From positions 1 through 26,813 of the forward strand of contig JAYMTF010001056.1 in the NCBI GenBank assembly GCA_036897485.1: 26,813 bases of DNA, written 5' to 3'. This DNA is from Pelargonium nanum (taxonomy: Eukaryota; Streptophyta; Magnoliopsida; Geraniales; Geraniaceae). The translations under genes and the position numbers were made by a program. Positions 1 through 10,017 of this stretch are shown here, in pieces (position 1 is the stretch's first letter; each line of letters starts with the position of its first letter). Under the pieces are notes generated by a model. The model was not told the origin of the DNA. It did not search any database and saw nothing but the letters and a program-made list of their open reading frames with translations.

Positions 1-349
1 AATAAGATGTATTTTCTCCAATAAAGAATTGTTGCACATGACAGCAGTAGGTTAAATGTAAGGGCCAAGTGATAGATAATAGAAGTATGAGGAAGGTGGA
101 GGCAATTTTGTGGAATGTGGAAACTTTGATCTCATGACCTAATTTAAAATTAACAAATTTATTTAAATTATATGATATTTTGCTTAAAATTAGATGACTG
201 AGCCCCAATTAGGGGGTCAAAAGTCAAAACTGAGCTGAGGGTTCACTTAATATATTTGTCATATGTGATTATGGTATGTTCATTTTGTCTCTTTTCTGTA
301 GTTGGTTTGCTCTATTCTGCTAAAACTTTCTGTATATTTGGATTTTCAG
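1..349 (+). other. Intron of SGR2 (3' end)
   Basis: AT-rich sequence ending in a pyrimidine tract and the acceptor AG at 348-349, just before the exon that begins WRKGLKLSGE. No coding exon is recognised in it; the preceding SGR2 exon lies outside the window. Confidence 0.7.
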
Positions 350-2273
350 TGGAGAAAGGGTTTGAAGCTTAGTGGAGAAACTGCAGTTGAAAAGATTACG
401 TTAGATGGTGTACGAGGCTTGCGTGTCACATTGAGCGCAACTGTTCATGATGTACTCTATTACATGAGTCCCATCTACTGTCAAGATATTATTGATTCGG
501 TACTGCAAACATCATCTTTAAACTCTCATTGCATCTTTATATATAATTTTCTTATTCAATGTATGTCAAAGTGTTTTAAATGTGGTATGAAATTTGACAA
601 ATTTAGCTTATAAAGTACCACCTGAAACTATAGCAAGTATATAACCTTGTTGCTGTCGTAAACTCCGTACACATAAACATGAGCTCACTGATGTTGACTC
701 AAAAAACATGTTTTATTGCAATGCTAATAGTGCACAACGATGTATCTGGCTCTTTTGTTTATAGATTTATGTAATGTTCTGCGAAGAACGTAGTGGCTTA
801 TGAAAATAGATTCTTTGTAAAAAAAATTGTGGTGAGATGCCTCAAATGTGAATTATATAATCCATTGGTTTGCACTCTGTTATTTTTAGAATCCCATTTG
901 CTGATCTGCTAGTTTTGACTTATATCTATTGGAACTTTGACTACTACTTTAGGATGGTACTTTCATATTGAGGTGACTAGTATTTACTATAATCAACCTA
1001 CTTATAGTAGAAATAACAAGTTTGAAGTCTAATTGGTGATTAATCACTTTTCCTTCAGGTATCTAACCAATTAAATCGGTTATATTTGAAGTTTCTTAAG
1101 AGGAATCCTGGTTATGATGGAAAGGTATCTGGGTGGTTGATCATTCACTATTTTTTCTTCATTTAGTTTGACTGTTTCGGTTTCATCTATGTCAAAAAAA
1201 ATTATATAATGCTAAGAAATGTTTAGGTTTCAATCTATGGTCATTCTTTGGGAAGTGTACTTTCCTATGATATCCTCTGCCATCAAGAGGTTATGTCGTC
1301 TCCATTTCCAATGGATTGGATGTATAAGGAACATGCTAAAATTGAAGAACCTTCCACTACTGTAAACAACCAATCTTTTCTGTGCAACTCTACTACTGAT
1401 ATCGAGGATAAGAACACCATTGTGATTGATGAGACTGAGAACACAATGGATCCAGTTGATGAAAGCAAGATAAGTGCACAACACACTCTTGTGGAACATG
1501 AGGACAGACATGCTGATGGTTCTTCTGCACCTGTGTGTCCCATCAAATTTGATTCTGATGAACTAAGTGTAAGGGCTGTGGACCCTGAACAACCAAGTAC
1601 CCAAGAAAATATTCACGAGTTAGTTTGTGATTCCAGCAAGATGCTTTCTCAAGAGAGTAGTTTGGATGGTGTAACTGAGATTAACTGTGCAATTCCTGTT
1701 GGTGTTTTGGAGGCCGAGGAAGTCTGTGGAGATATAAATAATGAAGAAAAAACAATCAAATTGCTGAAGGAAGAGGTGGGAATCAGATAGAATTTTTTTT
1801 TCTAAACATTTTAAAATGTGTGTACATGCTCACTTCACTCACGATAATAGATATTTCACTACTCTTTCTGATACATTTACAATTCATTGTTTCAGATTGA
1901 TTCACTAAAAGTGAAATTAGCAGAGCTGGAAGTACAGTGTAATGTTAGAGATTATTGTGGAGGGAAGCATCAAGGTGAGCTGAACCTCATGCTATTTCTC
2001 TGGTTTGTGTGTGTGAATATTTCTTATGTTTTGATATATATGGGTTTCATCATGTTGCATAAACAGATAATGAGAAGATGCTTGTTAATCTGCAACAGCA
2101 AGCAAAATCTGAGATGCTGCCACCTAACCCAGATGTTGGACCAAAGAGTTACACCCCCTATATTAATTACACTAAGCTTGAATTCAAGGTATCCCTAAGG
2201 AGCTTGATATGTCTTGTTCCTTTGTATTTTTTTTCTTCATTTAATTGTAGTAGAGGATTTTTGTATAAAAAAG

Positions 2274-2307
<34 letters not shown>

Positions 2308-5300
2308 ACATAAGCTAGACCTTTATAACAAAATATATAATGACTATAACAGCCTATGATATATAAGGAATCTTTTTGACTTCATTTATTTATTTTGGAT
2401 ATGTTAGGTTGACACATTCTTTGCAGTTGGATCCCCTCTGGGTGTCTTCCTTTCCCTTCGCAATATTCGCATTGGGATTGGTAATAGTTAATTAATTATC
2501 TTATGCTTTTAGAATGCTTTAATATGAATATATGAATTGTATTGATGCATTCTTTATTGTTAGGCAGAGTGCATAATTTAAAATGTATAGATAATTCTGT
2601 CTTCTAAGATGGAGCTGCAATATTTGAAACCATGGGTCTTAATTTCTATCAAATGCTCCATTTCTCGTAGACCAAGACTTGAATGAAATGAGAGTTGCTA
2701 TTATAACTGTGATTTCTGCGCTGTTACTTGTAATTTTCTACACTTGTTGTATATACTACATACATTCCCATACTTTAATGCATGTCTATCTGAGGTGTTT
2801 TGGACGCGTGTTCAGCCTTTTGTGGCAAACTATTATAAGACATCCACGGAAATGATTTATTATGCAATGACTTATTAGATGCCTTCATGATTGTTTTTAA
2901 CTAATTTCAATTAATTGCTTCAGTTCTCTTATTCTTTTGTACAGAATTAGTAGTTCTATGATTTCTGAAAACCCTTGGATCTTTACCTTATTGAATTTCT
3001 AGGTCTTAGTCATTTTCTTCTTTTCTATTTTCTTTCCAGTTGATTACTACGTTTACGGCTCAAATTCTGTATTTGTTTTTCAGGCAAAGGACAAGAATAC
3101 TGGGAAGAAGAAAGTATAAAAGAAGAGATGCCAGCTTGCCGTCAAATGTTCAATATTTTTCATCCATATGATCCTGTAGCATATAGGTCTCTATCCTTGG
3201 TTCTCTATCTTGGCAACATTACACATTTTTTCACTTATGTTATCTTTGTTTATGCGAACACTCACTCATGCACAGATATATTTAGACCCAATATGTTTAT
3301 GTGGATCTGATAGGACACAGACGCACACTTCCATACGTATACATGTCAAAGCATGTCATTGTCAATTGAAACCTTCTAATAGATAGTATCGGAATAGTTG
3401 TGCCAACAAACAGTGCAGAAGGGGAATCTACAATACCAGCAGAAGAGGTCTATTATGAAGAGCGCCAAAAAAGTGCAAATGAGTATGTCTAAGTGAATCT
3501 TACTGAAGAGATTCCCATTTATAGATAGACATCAGGGCATTAATTTGATTTTGGGGGGCTTTCGTGATTTTTCTAATATATATAGAAAGAATTACAAATC
3601 TGCATCAGTAACAATAAGAAATTAACAAGCCATAGCCTACCTCAAACAAGTTACTGAATTTGGATTTAGAGCTATCTTCTCGAGGGCTTATGTAGTATTC
3701 AAAGACATACGGTTGCGTTTGTCTTGTTCAAGAGCTTCTCACCTTTTTGAATGGAATGAAGTGAGAATGAGAAGGTTATTTTATTGAAAAAAAAGGGCTA
3801 GTGAAGGTTCTCATGTTCTACTGACCCTTGTGAAATTGGTGTTGTAACCCTAGAAGCAATCAGAGTCAAAAGGCAGGCAAAGCTCTTAGAAGTATATGGG
3901 AAGACTTATTAGTGAAAGCTGTGCTGCGCTGGACAAGAAACTAGGAGTAGGTATCACCTGTATAAATCAATTAAAAACCTTGTATAAATAAATTGTAGTT
4001 TCCAGATCAGTGCTTAATTTTTATTTGCTTTTCTATCTTGAATATAGAACACATTATTTAAGCTAATTTTCTTTTCATATAGAATCGAACCACTTGTATG
4101 TAAATCAGTGCTTAATTTTTATTTGCTTTTCTATCTTGAATCTAGAACACATTATTTAAGCTAATTTTCTTTTCATATAGAATCGAACCACTTGTATGTA
4201 AAGACTACCTCAGCAAACGTCCAGTTATTATCCCTTACCACAGAGGTGGGAAGAGGTTACATATTGGGCTTCAGGTAAGGGTCTTTAACCATATAGCTAT
4301 TCTTTAAAATTACTCTCATTTTCACTCTCTTATTGAATCTGTGTCCAGGAATTTACTGAAGATTTAGCTGCTTGTTCTCAATCTGTTATTGATCATCTAA
4401 ACTCTGTAAAGGTGGTTTTTTTTTTACTTCTTCATGCTATATATTCCTATTGAATTCTCTATGTGAATGAGCTAACCTTAAAATTTACATATTACTAATC
4501 GATGCTGAGAATATTTATAATCATTAAAGCTGTGACTGACTGTCATTTAGAGTCTACAATCATCTTTGATTTTTTTTTGCTTGTAGTTGGTTACTTGAAG
4601 CATCATGTCTTACCATGGAGCTGAAAAATCTAAGGCCATTGTTCTCCTTTTATCAATTGTCAAGCACATGGGTACAAATATATATATGCCCGAAGCATTC
4701 TCATGTGCATATTTTAGCAAACTTCCACTGATTAAATAAAAATTCGATAATTTCAAAAACAAAAAAAAAAAATGAATTAATCTTCCTTGAAATGCTTCTT
4801 AATTTTTCTGTACCAAACTTTTGAGTTTTAATTGGATTTATAGCCAGATTGCACAGAATCAAGTTATGTATTAATTGTACATGCTGTGATTGGTTTCTAG
4901 TTATAAGCGAGAAATGCACAACTTCTGAACTCTACGCTTTTTAAACAGTTCAAAGTGCTCTCAGTTTGTCAATCAAGAATCATGGATAGCCTTGAAGGTA
5001 CTAAAGTTCTTACTCTCATAGTTTTTTTTTTTTTTTTCTTTCTGTGGACACGTGATTCGTACATTCCATCTTTCTTTTGTTCAGATTAGTAAAATGTTCC
5101 TCCTTCCCATACGAAGAAGTAACATATATTTTAATTATGATATTCGGTATGTTAATGTCTCAACAGCTTTCATTTGTAATTAATTAATTAGTTTATTTTT
5201 AATTCATGTATTGCAGAAGGAGCAGATAATGAGCAACAAAAAGAAGAGATATCATATGGCTCTCTAATGATGGAGAGAGTAACTGGAGGTGAAGGTCGAA

Positions 5301-8300
5301 TTGATCATATGCTTCAGGTGCTTAGTTATATCAGTTTAGTACTTTTCCCATGTGCAACTCGTTTTCTAATGAAGAAACACAGTTAATAAAAAACTTACAT
5401 GCCGTCACTGAGAGTAGGGAATGGGGTTGGTGAGAAACGGTGAGGTTAGAGAAGAGATGAGTAGTCCGGCCAAGTTAGTTAGGTGGAAGCGCCCATCTCG
5501 GGGAAGGCTGAAAATGAATATAGACGGAGCTATTTTCTCAGATCTCATAAGGTGTGGAGCGGGATGGGGACGGGCGATGCTGGGGTGGCGGTCGATACAG
5601 TTGGGAGGGAGTTGCCGAAGTTCGAAATTTCGAATGGTGGAAGCCTTGTCAATTAGAGAAACTCTCAGCTGGGTGGATGCTCAAGGATGGCAGGATATTA
5701 TCATTGAATCTGACGCGCTTTAGGTAATTCAAGCTTTGCAGACTGGAGGAGAGGATTTCAGTGACTTTGGTCTGATTATTAGTGATATATTAACTCTAGT
5801 AGTGCAAGTGGGTAGTGTAGAGTATTCGTTTGTTAGGAAGTCTACGAATCGAGTGGCTTATGAATTAGTTAGGCCGTTGGTTCTGTTAGGCTTAGTTGGG
5901 TGGATTGGACTCCAATCTCCTCGAGATTTTACCTTTGTTAGATAACGTTTATGATGAATAAAACACATTTTGAGTTCAAAAAATAAAAATAATAACTTAC
6001 ATCATGCCAAAATGTTGGGTTTCACATTCCTTTCAGCAACTTCTCGTATGTGTGATTCATGCATAGAGTACTGAACCTTTGGTTCACCGGCTGTTGTGAT
6101 GGGAACTTTACTAGCAAGCTGAATGTTCTTAAATTTAAATAAAATACTACCTTATCTGTATACTTGGTGTCAAAGAATGCGTTTACTGATTAATCTATCA
6201 AGCCACTTTGCCATGCATGTTACCATGACAATATTATAGTTCTGCTTCCATAAAAATAAGTAAAACCAGAGTTCAAAAGATGCTAAAGGGGAGTGTTGAG
6301 ACAAATTGAATGGTTTCATTGGTGGTTTGAATAAGGAACTGTACCCTTCAATGGAAATCATTTTAGCTTTTGTTTGAGTTAAGATTTGAAGGGGGATGGG
6401 TGTCAAATTAGGGTACTGAGGGTTAACAACAAACTTGAGTGTCTAATTGATCATGAGCAACTTCATTGAGGACATGACTATGCATCTTGAGCTTTATTGT
6501 GTATATTTATTGAAACATGCATTAAGGGAGCTAGTGCTGTGTGCACGCTCGTGGGCACTGATTGATGTGTAACACAGTATTGTTCTATGAGTACAAAATT
6601 GGTGTTTGACAGCAGGATAGGTGCTAAGCTATTAAAATTCACTCCAACCTAAAAGGTTAAGTTATTTCGTGGAGGACCCAGTTAGTGTATAAGCTGTGTC
6701 GAATTCCACACTTTCAATGTGGGTTTCTTAAACACTGCCCTTGCATGCATACTAGCTCTGCATGTGAACTGAGAACTACACGGGAAGACAATAGAAACAG
6801 GCCAGACATGCCGAAGACTACCTTGCTATGATACCATTTTAAATTCTTCTCCTACCTAAAAGCTTAAGTTGATAAGTGGAGGGTCTCTCAACTAGTATCA
6901 AATAAGTGCCAAAAAACACTCTCATTGTGGGATACTTAAATTATCCTAGTACGTGTATGAAACATAGAAGAATTTTCTGGTTATTGTACTTTCTCTTTAC
7001 TAGATACCGATATACATTTATTCTTTTATATGCTCATGTGGATTTCTCAGTAATGGGTTTGTGTTGGTCACACAGGATAAAACATTTGAACATCCGTATC
7101 TTCAGGCCATTGGAGCACATACGTGAGTACTTTGAACTCTAATGAAATAACTTGAATTTTATAGTTGGCACTCTTGTTTATCCTCCGTTACTTTTATAAT
7201 GTGGCTTCTTGTAAATGAAACAATTTCTTGTGCATGTTCGAGTCTTATAGGGGCATATTGGTAATTTTATCGGTAAATCATTTTTGCACATCTAGCAGAA
7301 TGCGTGCCTACTTTCTTTTAAGATAACAAGAGTTTAGGTACAAAAATATACATCTTTCCAGCATCAATAAATGCATTTGGTTTTGGTATGGAAGTTATTT
7401 GCTGAAATTAATGTATCCAGTTGCGCTTCCAATTTTCTGAAGTTCCTTTTCTCAAAATGTTCAAACAAACTTGGAGAAAATTTCATCCTATCTCATTCAT
7501 TGCATTCTAAAAATGGTGTCCTTGTCTGTTCTTTTGAGATTGTGGATAAAATGATTTGGTTAAAGTTCTATATTAAATCAAACTGAATGTTAGAGAAATG
7601 TAAGAATGAGGTAAAATTTTCAGACTACATGCTCAACGATCTCTTGAGTGATCAAGTGGAAACCCTAAGTGGATTGTCAAATCTGGTTTTATTCACAAGT
7701 TCTCTTTGACTAATAAAACAAAATGGTCTCTTGTCTTATGATATAACTTAACAGGGCTTTGGTCACAAACCAGGATCATAAATGTGTCACTCATTGGATT
7801 TTCAGTTTTTATTGTGCATGACCTTACAATCTTATTTGAGTTTTTTTTAGTCTTGTTATCCTTTGTGCTGTATTTAAGCTCCACCTATCCACGTGTGAGC
7901 CCGGGCCCATGCCCATGCCCGTATCTCTTATTTGGCTTGCATGTTAGCGGGAGTGTTAAGTGATACTCACGACTTAAGTCCACCTATCGCCGTTCAGGCC
8001 CGGGTCCATGGCCATCTCTCTTATTCGGTCTGCATGTGAGAGGGATTGTGATGTGATCCCACCACGGTAAAATATAAAGTGAAAGGGAGATGGGCATGAG
8101 CCTAGGCCTGCACGTGGATAGGTGGACTTAAGTCTAGTTAAGAGTATCACTTAACACCTACATTCACAAGCTTGTATAAGTAGGTCAACAGGCTATCATT
8201 CCTATAATCATCACTACCGTAGTGTTATCTTCTGTTGTCAAATAAAAGAATATGATAACACTGAAATTGATCCTAAAATAATTGGCTTTTATAAATGTGT

Positions 8301-8816
8301 ATTTACTCTTGTAACCTACTTAATGTGCTTCCTTTCAACAAAAATTATACAACTTCATCTTTACGATCCATTTGATTACTAACATATGTCCAGACTATTA
8401 ACAGTATTGGGTTTTTGTTTAATTGTTATATGATGACTCCTTCGACCATTAATGTCTTCGTACTGTTGGATATTCAAGGTTTTGAGAATTGCTAATGAAT
8501 TGTAACTAGTTTTCTCACAAGTTTAAGATTTGGATGTGGTTAAAATATGCATATATAGTTGATTATGCTGTCTTTAATCATCATTTTAATGATGGATATA
8601 TTGGTGTGCAGGAATTATTGGAGGGATTATGATACAGCTCTTTTCATGTTGAAACACTTGTATCGGGAAATACCTGAAGACCCTGAGTCACCTGAAGGCG
8701 TTTCCACAGGATGGTCTGATCATAGAGAGAGTAGCGAAGAGGATGTTCCCTTCACGTTCGCAGATTCGATTATGGCCAGAAACTTTTCCAGGAAAGCTAG
8801 GAAATTTATCAAGTAG
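350..8816 (+). CDS. SGR2: SGR2, DDHD-domain phospholipase A1-like protein (3' part, 13 exons)
   Basis: Exons read by eye: 350-499, 1059-1124, 1227-1775, 1896-1974, 2067-2188, 2408-2480, 3084-3186, 4181-4274, 4349-4411, 4949-4997, 5217-5317, 7076-7122 and 8612-8816 (TAG stop). All introns are GT-AG, and the joined 1701 nt stay in one frame (566 residues). The 5' exons lie before base 1. The GxSxG lipase motif appears as YGHSLGSVLSYD at 1236-1271. A long acidic, probably disordered linker follows (about 1320-1775). The DDHD domain then begins near FKVDTFFAVGSPLG, with the signature acidic/His positions visible in VDTFF, HPYDPVAYR, GRIDHML and WRDYDTALF. The family is intracellular PLA1. In Arabidopsis, SGR2 acts at the vacuolar membrane and is needed for amyloplast sedimentation and shoot gravitropism. 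Family assignment is near certain; orthology rests on remembered similarity across many exons (for example MPACR.MFNIFHPYDPVAYR). Large introns carry repeats listed separately. Confidence 0.93.
2277..2304. repeat. AT-dinucleotide microsatellite in an SGR2 intron
   Basis: An uninterrupted TA/AT run of about 28 bases inside the intron between the exons ending at 2188 and starting at 2408. It is likely to vary in length between individuals. Confidence 0.85.
2481..3083 (+). other. SGR2 intron, nothing recognised
   Basis: A 603-bp intron running from donor GTAATA at 2481 to acceptor CAG at 3081-3083. The sequence is AT-rich, and no repeat ends or coding similarity were seen. Confidence 0.7.
3187..4180 (+). 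other. SGR2 intron with a coding-like stretch and half of a 98-bp duplication
   Basis: A 994-bp intron joining VAYR to RIEPLVCK; the arginine codon is split by it. About 3387-3492 reads openly as IGIVVPTNSAEGES followed by an acidic stretch, ending in a stop. This looks coding-like but matches nothing I recognise. The 3' end of the intron holds the first copy and most of the second copy of a 98-bp tandem duplication. The rest is AT-rich and featureless. Confidence 0.6.
4006..4201 (+). repeat. 98-bp tandem duplication containing the SGR2 splice acceptor
   Basis: Copy 1 is 4006-4103 and copy 2 is 4104-4201. I count one mismatch between them (a/c in GAATATAG versus GAATCTAG). Each copy contains a polypyrimidine tract, the acceptor CATATAG and the first 21 coding bases of the next exon. 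Copy 2 leads into the rest of the exon and gives the conserved protein RIEPLVCKDYLSKRP. Copy 1 supplies a nearly identical decoy acceptor with AG at 4081-4082. Confidence 0.9.
5392..6002 (+). mobile_element. 5'-truncated LINE (non-LTR) copy with RNase H region, in SGR2 intron
   Basis: About 590 bp inserted in the intron 5318-7075. It is flanked by the 9-bp direct repeat AACTTACAT (5392-5400 and 5994-6002) and has an A-rich tail just before the second copy. Such target-site duplication plus tail is the mark of target-primed reverse transcription. The frame from 5421 to 5943 resembles the plant LINE RNase H-like (RVT_3) domain: MNIDGA, then EALSIRETLSW, then IIIESDAL, then VRKSTNRVAYELVR. One in-frame TAG at 5721-5723, directly after ESDAL, interrupts an otherwise continuous frame, so it is inactive. 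It has the same orientation as the host gene. The reverse transcriptase is absent (5' truncation). Confidence 0.85.
6003..6639 (+). other. SGR2 intron, nothing recognised
   Basis: Intronic sequence between the LINE copy and the direct-repeat cluster. No convincing coding similarity or repeat ends seen on either strand. Confidence 0.6.
6640..6940. repeat. Two diverged direct repeats of a dispersed plant repeat family
   Basis: Two units, about 6640-6735 and 6835-6940, share the order: CC-A-CCTAAAAG-TTAAGTT, then GTGGAGG, then a CTCATTGTGGG-like or TCAATGTGGG-like segment followed by CTTAAA. A similar series (TACCATTTTAA, CTCCAACC, AAGCTTAAGCT, AGGTGGAGG) recurs in the AK-HSDH intron at 23220-23650. 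No open frame is supported. I take it as a non-coding dispersed repeat; the class is unknown. Confidence 0.55.
7123..8611 (+). other. Last SGR2 intron
   Basis: A 1489-bp intron from donor GTGAGT at 7123 to acceptor GCAG at 8608-8611, splitting the threonine codon before NYWRDYD. Apart from the repeat cluster at 7874-8135, it is AT-rich with no coding similarity seen. Confidence 0.75.
7874..8135. repeat. GC-rich repeat cluster: two direct units and one inverted unit
   Basis: Unit 1 begins at 7874 and unit 2 at 7974. Both share TTAAG-TCCACCTATC, then a GCCCGGG core, then ATCTCTTAT or CATCTCTCTTAT, with about 99-bp spacing. A third unit lies inverted at about 8084-8134; read on the - strand it gives TTAAGTCCACCTATCCACG, GCAGGCC and CCCATCTCCC. 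Units 2 and 3 can therefore form a long imperfect hairpin. The cluster is locally GC-rich inside an AT-rich intron. Family unknown. Confidence 0.7.
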
Positions 8817-9473
8817 TCCTCATTAATTGTGAATATATGCATCATCTTCTCACTTGGTGGATGTACGAGACCAAATGCAATAACTGCAACGGGCTGGTTA
8901 TGATAGGGTTGACTAAATTCGATTGGTGATTAGACAACGAAGTTTCAAACGAAACTGATGCTGTACAGAACCGGTACAGTGCCAAGTCTATATGATCTCT
9001 TGTTTACACTATTCATTGTAGGTATGTAGATGTATTAGAATGGATAGATGTTCATTGGGAACTCCAGAGATAAGTAAATAAATATAGGGTAGTTTGTAAA
9101 GAATACCAGCATGTGTGTATACATTTTAATTTATTTGTTGCAAGTATATTCGGTTTCGGGCTAGAAATTAGGAACAAAAAGTGACAACAAAATTGTCCGA
9201 AATTTAGTCAATACACTCAAATCGCATTTCACACATTACGCTTAAAGCCTTAAACAATACTAATACATCCATGGTACTTGCCCAAGACTTCAAATTTGCT
9301 ACCAAACATCCTCTAATTATTCATTTTCTTTCTTATTTTCCTTAAAACAACTATGATCAATCATTTGGAGAACAATATTTGAGGTTCATATTCAAAATAG
9401 TTAAATTGAAAAATGGAAGATGTATATAACATGAATGTGTAACTAACATAAATAAACTAATAGTTTTTAAGGC
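8817..9473. other. Convergent 3'UTRs of SGR2 and SDHAF1
   Basis: 657 bp between two stop codons on opposite strands. It holds 3'UTR sequence and poly(A) signals only; no further gene is visible. On the - strand an AATAAA (plus TTTATT at 9130-9135) could serve SDHAF1. Confidence 0.6.
9077..9082 (+). terminator. Likely SGR2 polyadenylation signal
   Basis: AATAAA, about 260 bases after the SGR2 stop codon, is the nearest canonical signal on the + strand. The SGR2 3'UTR would then end near 9100, converging with the 3' end of the - strand SDHAF1 gene. Plant signals are loose, so the exact end is uncertain. Confidence 0.45.
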
Positions 9474-9764
9474 TTAAGCATCTCTAGTCTGAGAGTAACT
9501 AACATTCAAAGACGAAATGCCAACAATTCCTGGGCTTTGCAGCTGATCCAATTGCTTCTTCCCGCGACGAAGCAAGTACTCAACGTAGAGGAAATTTTTG
9601 CGGTCTACTTGCTTTGCATTTTGGCGAAACTCAGCTGACACAACTTCTTCAATATGGCGTCGATCTTCAGGATCTTTTGAACGAGCTGCTCGCAAAAACC
9701 CTCTGTATAGGCTTAGCACTTGTTTCTGCATCCCAGAAAGCCTTGGCCCGCTGGAGGCTCCCAT
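9474..9764 (-). CDS. SDHAF1: Succinate dehydrogenase assembly factor 1 (LYR-motif protein)
   Basis: A complete single-exon coding region of 96 residues. Residues 12-26 read MQKQVLSLYRGFLRA, containing the LYR tripeptide that defines this family of Fe-S cluster acceptor adaptors. A basic segment at about residues 61-74 (VEYLLRRGKKQLDQ) follows, as in complex1_LYR proteins. In the mitochondrial matrix, SDHAF1 binds the iron-sulfur subunit of succinate dehydrogenase (SDH2) and helps deliver or protect its clusters during complex II assembly. The length fits plant members of about 90-100 residues. The start MGASSG is chosen because it agrees with remembered plant homologues. No cleavable presequence is obvious, as is usual for small LYR proteins. 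The frame is intact, so the gene looks functional. Confidence 0.92.
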   Translation of the reverse strand: MGASSGPRLSGMQKQVLSLYRGFLRAARSKDPEDRRHIEEVVSAEFRQNAKQVDRKNFLYVEYLLRRGKKQLDQLQSPGIVGISSLNVSYSQTRDA

Positions 9765-9892
9765 TGCATCGAATCAATAAATTTGGCACTATACTATGTG
9801 TTCTAGTACCTACTGCCCCTCTACTGAACAGCTGAAACACAAAATCAGCAAACCGAGCATGTCAATATAGAAAGAGAATAAAAGAAACAAGC

Positions 9893-10017
9893 ATTTCAGT
9901 TAGAGATGGCAATTCGGGTTTCGGGTTTTTATAACAAAATGTGTGAGTTTGCTCGGTCCGAAAACCCGAACCTGCATTTTTGCAGGTCGGATTCAAATTG
10001 CCAACTGTAATTTCAGT
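9893..10017. mobile_element. hAT-type MITE with 8-bp target-site duplication
   Basis: The element 9901-10009 (109 bp) is flanked by the perfect 8-bp direct repeat ATTTCAGT (9893-9900 and 10010-10017). Its ends are inverted: TAGAGATGGCAATT at the left, and TACAGTTGGCAATT when the right end is read on the - strand (12 of 14 match). The TAG-G-TGGCAA type terminus with an 8-bp duplication is characteristic of hAT superfamily transposons. The interior is a palindrome of CGGGTTT/AACCCG motifs with a CCTGCA/TGCAGG stem. It is too short to encode a transposase. Confidence 0.85.

Noticed and set aside
302-613. A continuous 103-codon + frame extending beyond the SGR2 exon
   Set aside because: Only 350-499 matches the SGR2 family; the flanks run through splice sites into intron.
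4701-4919. 72-codon - strand frame in an SGR2 intron
   Set aside because: AT-rich, no domain similarity, and it sits inside an intron on the opposite strand.
9598-9835. Open frames on the + strand opposite SDHAF1
   Set aside because: Shadows of the conserved LYR coding region on the other strand.
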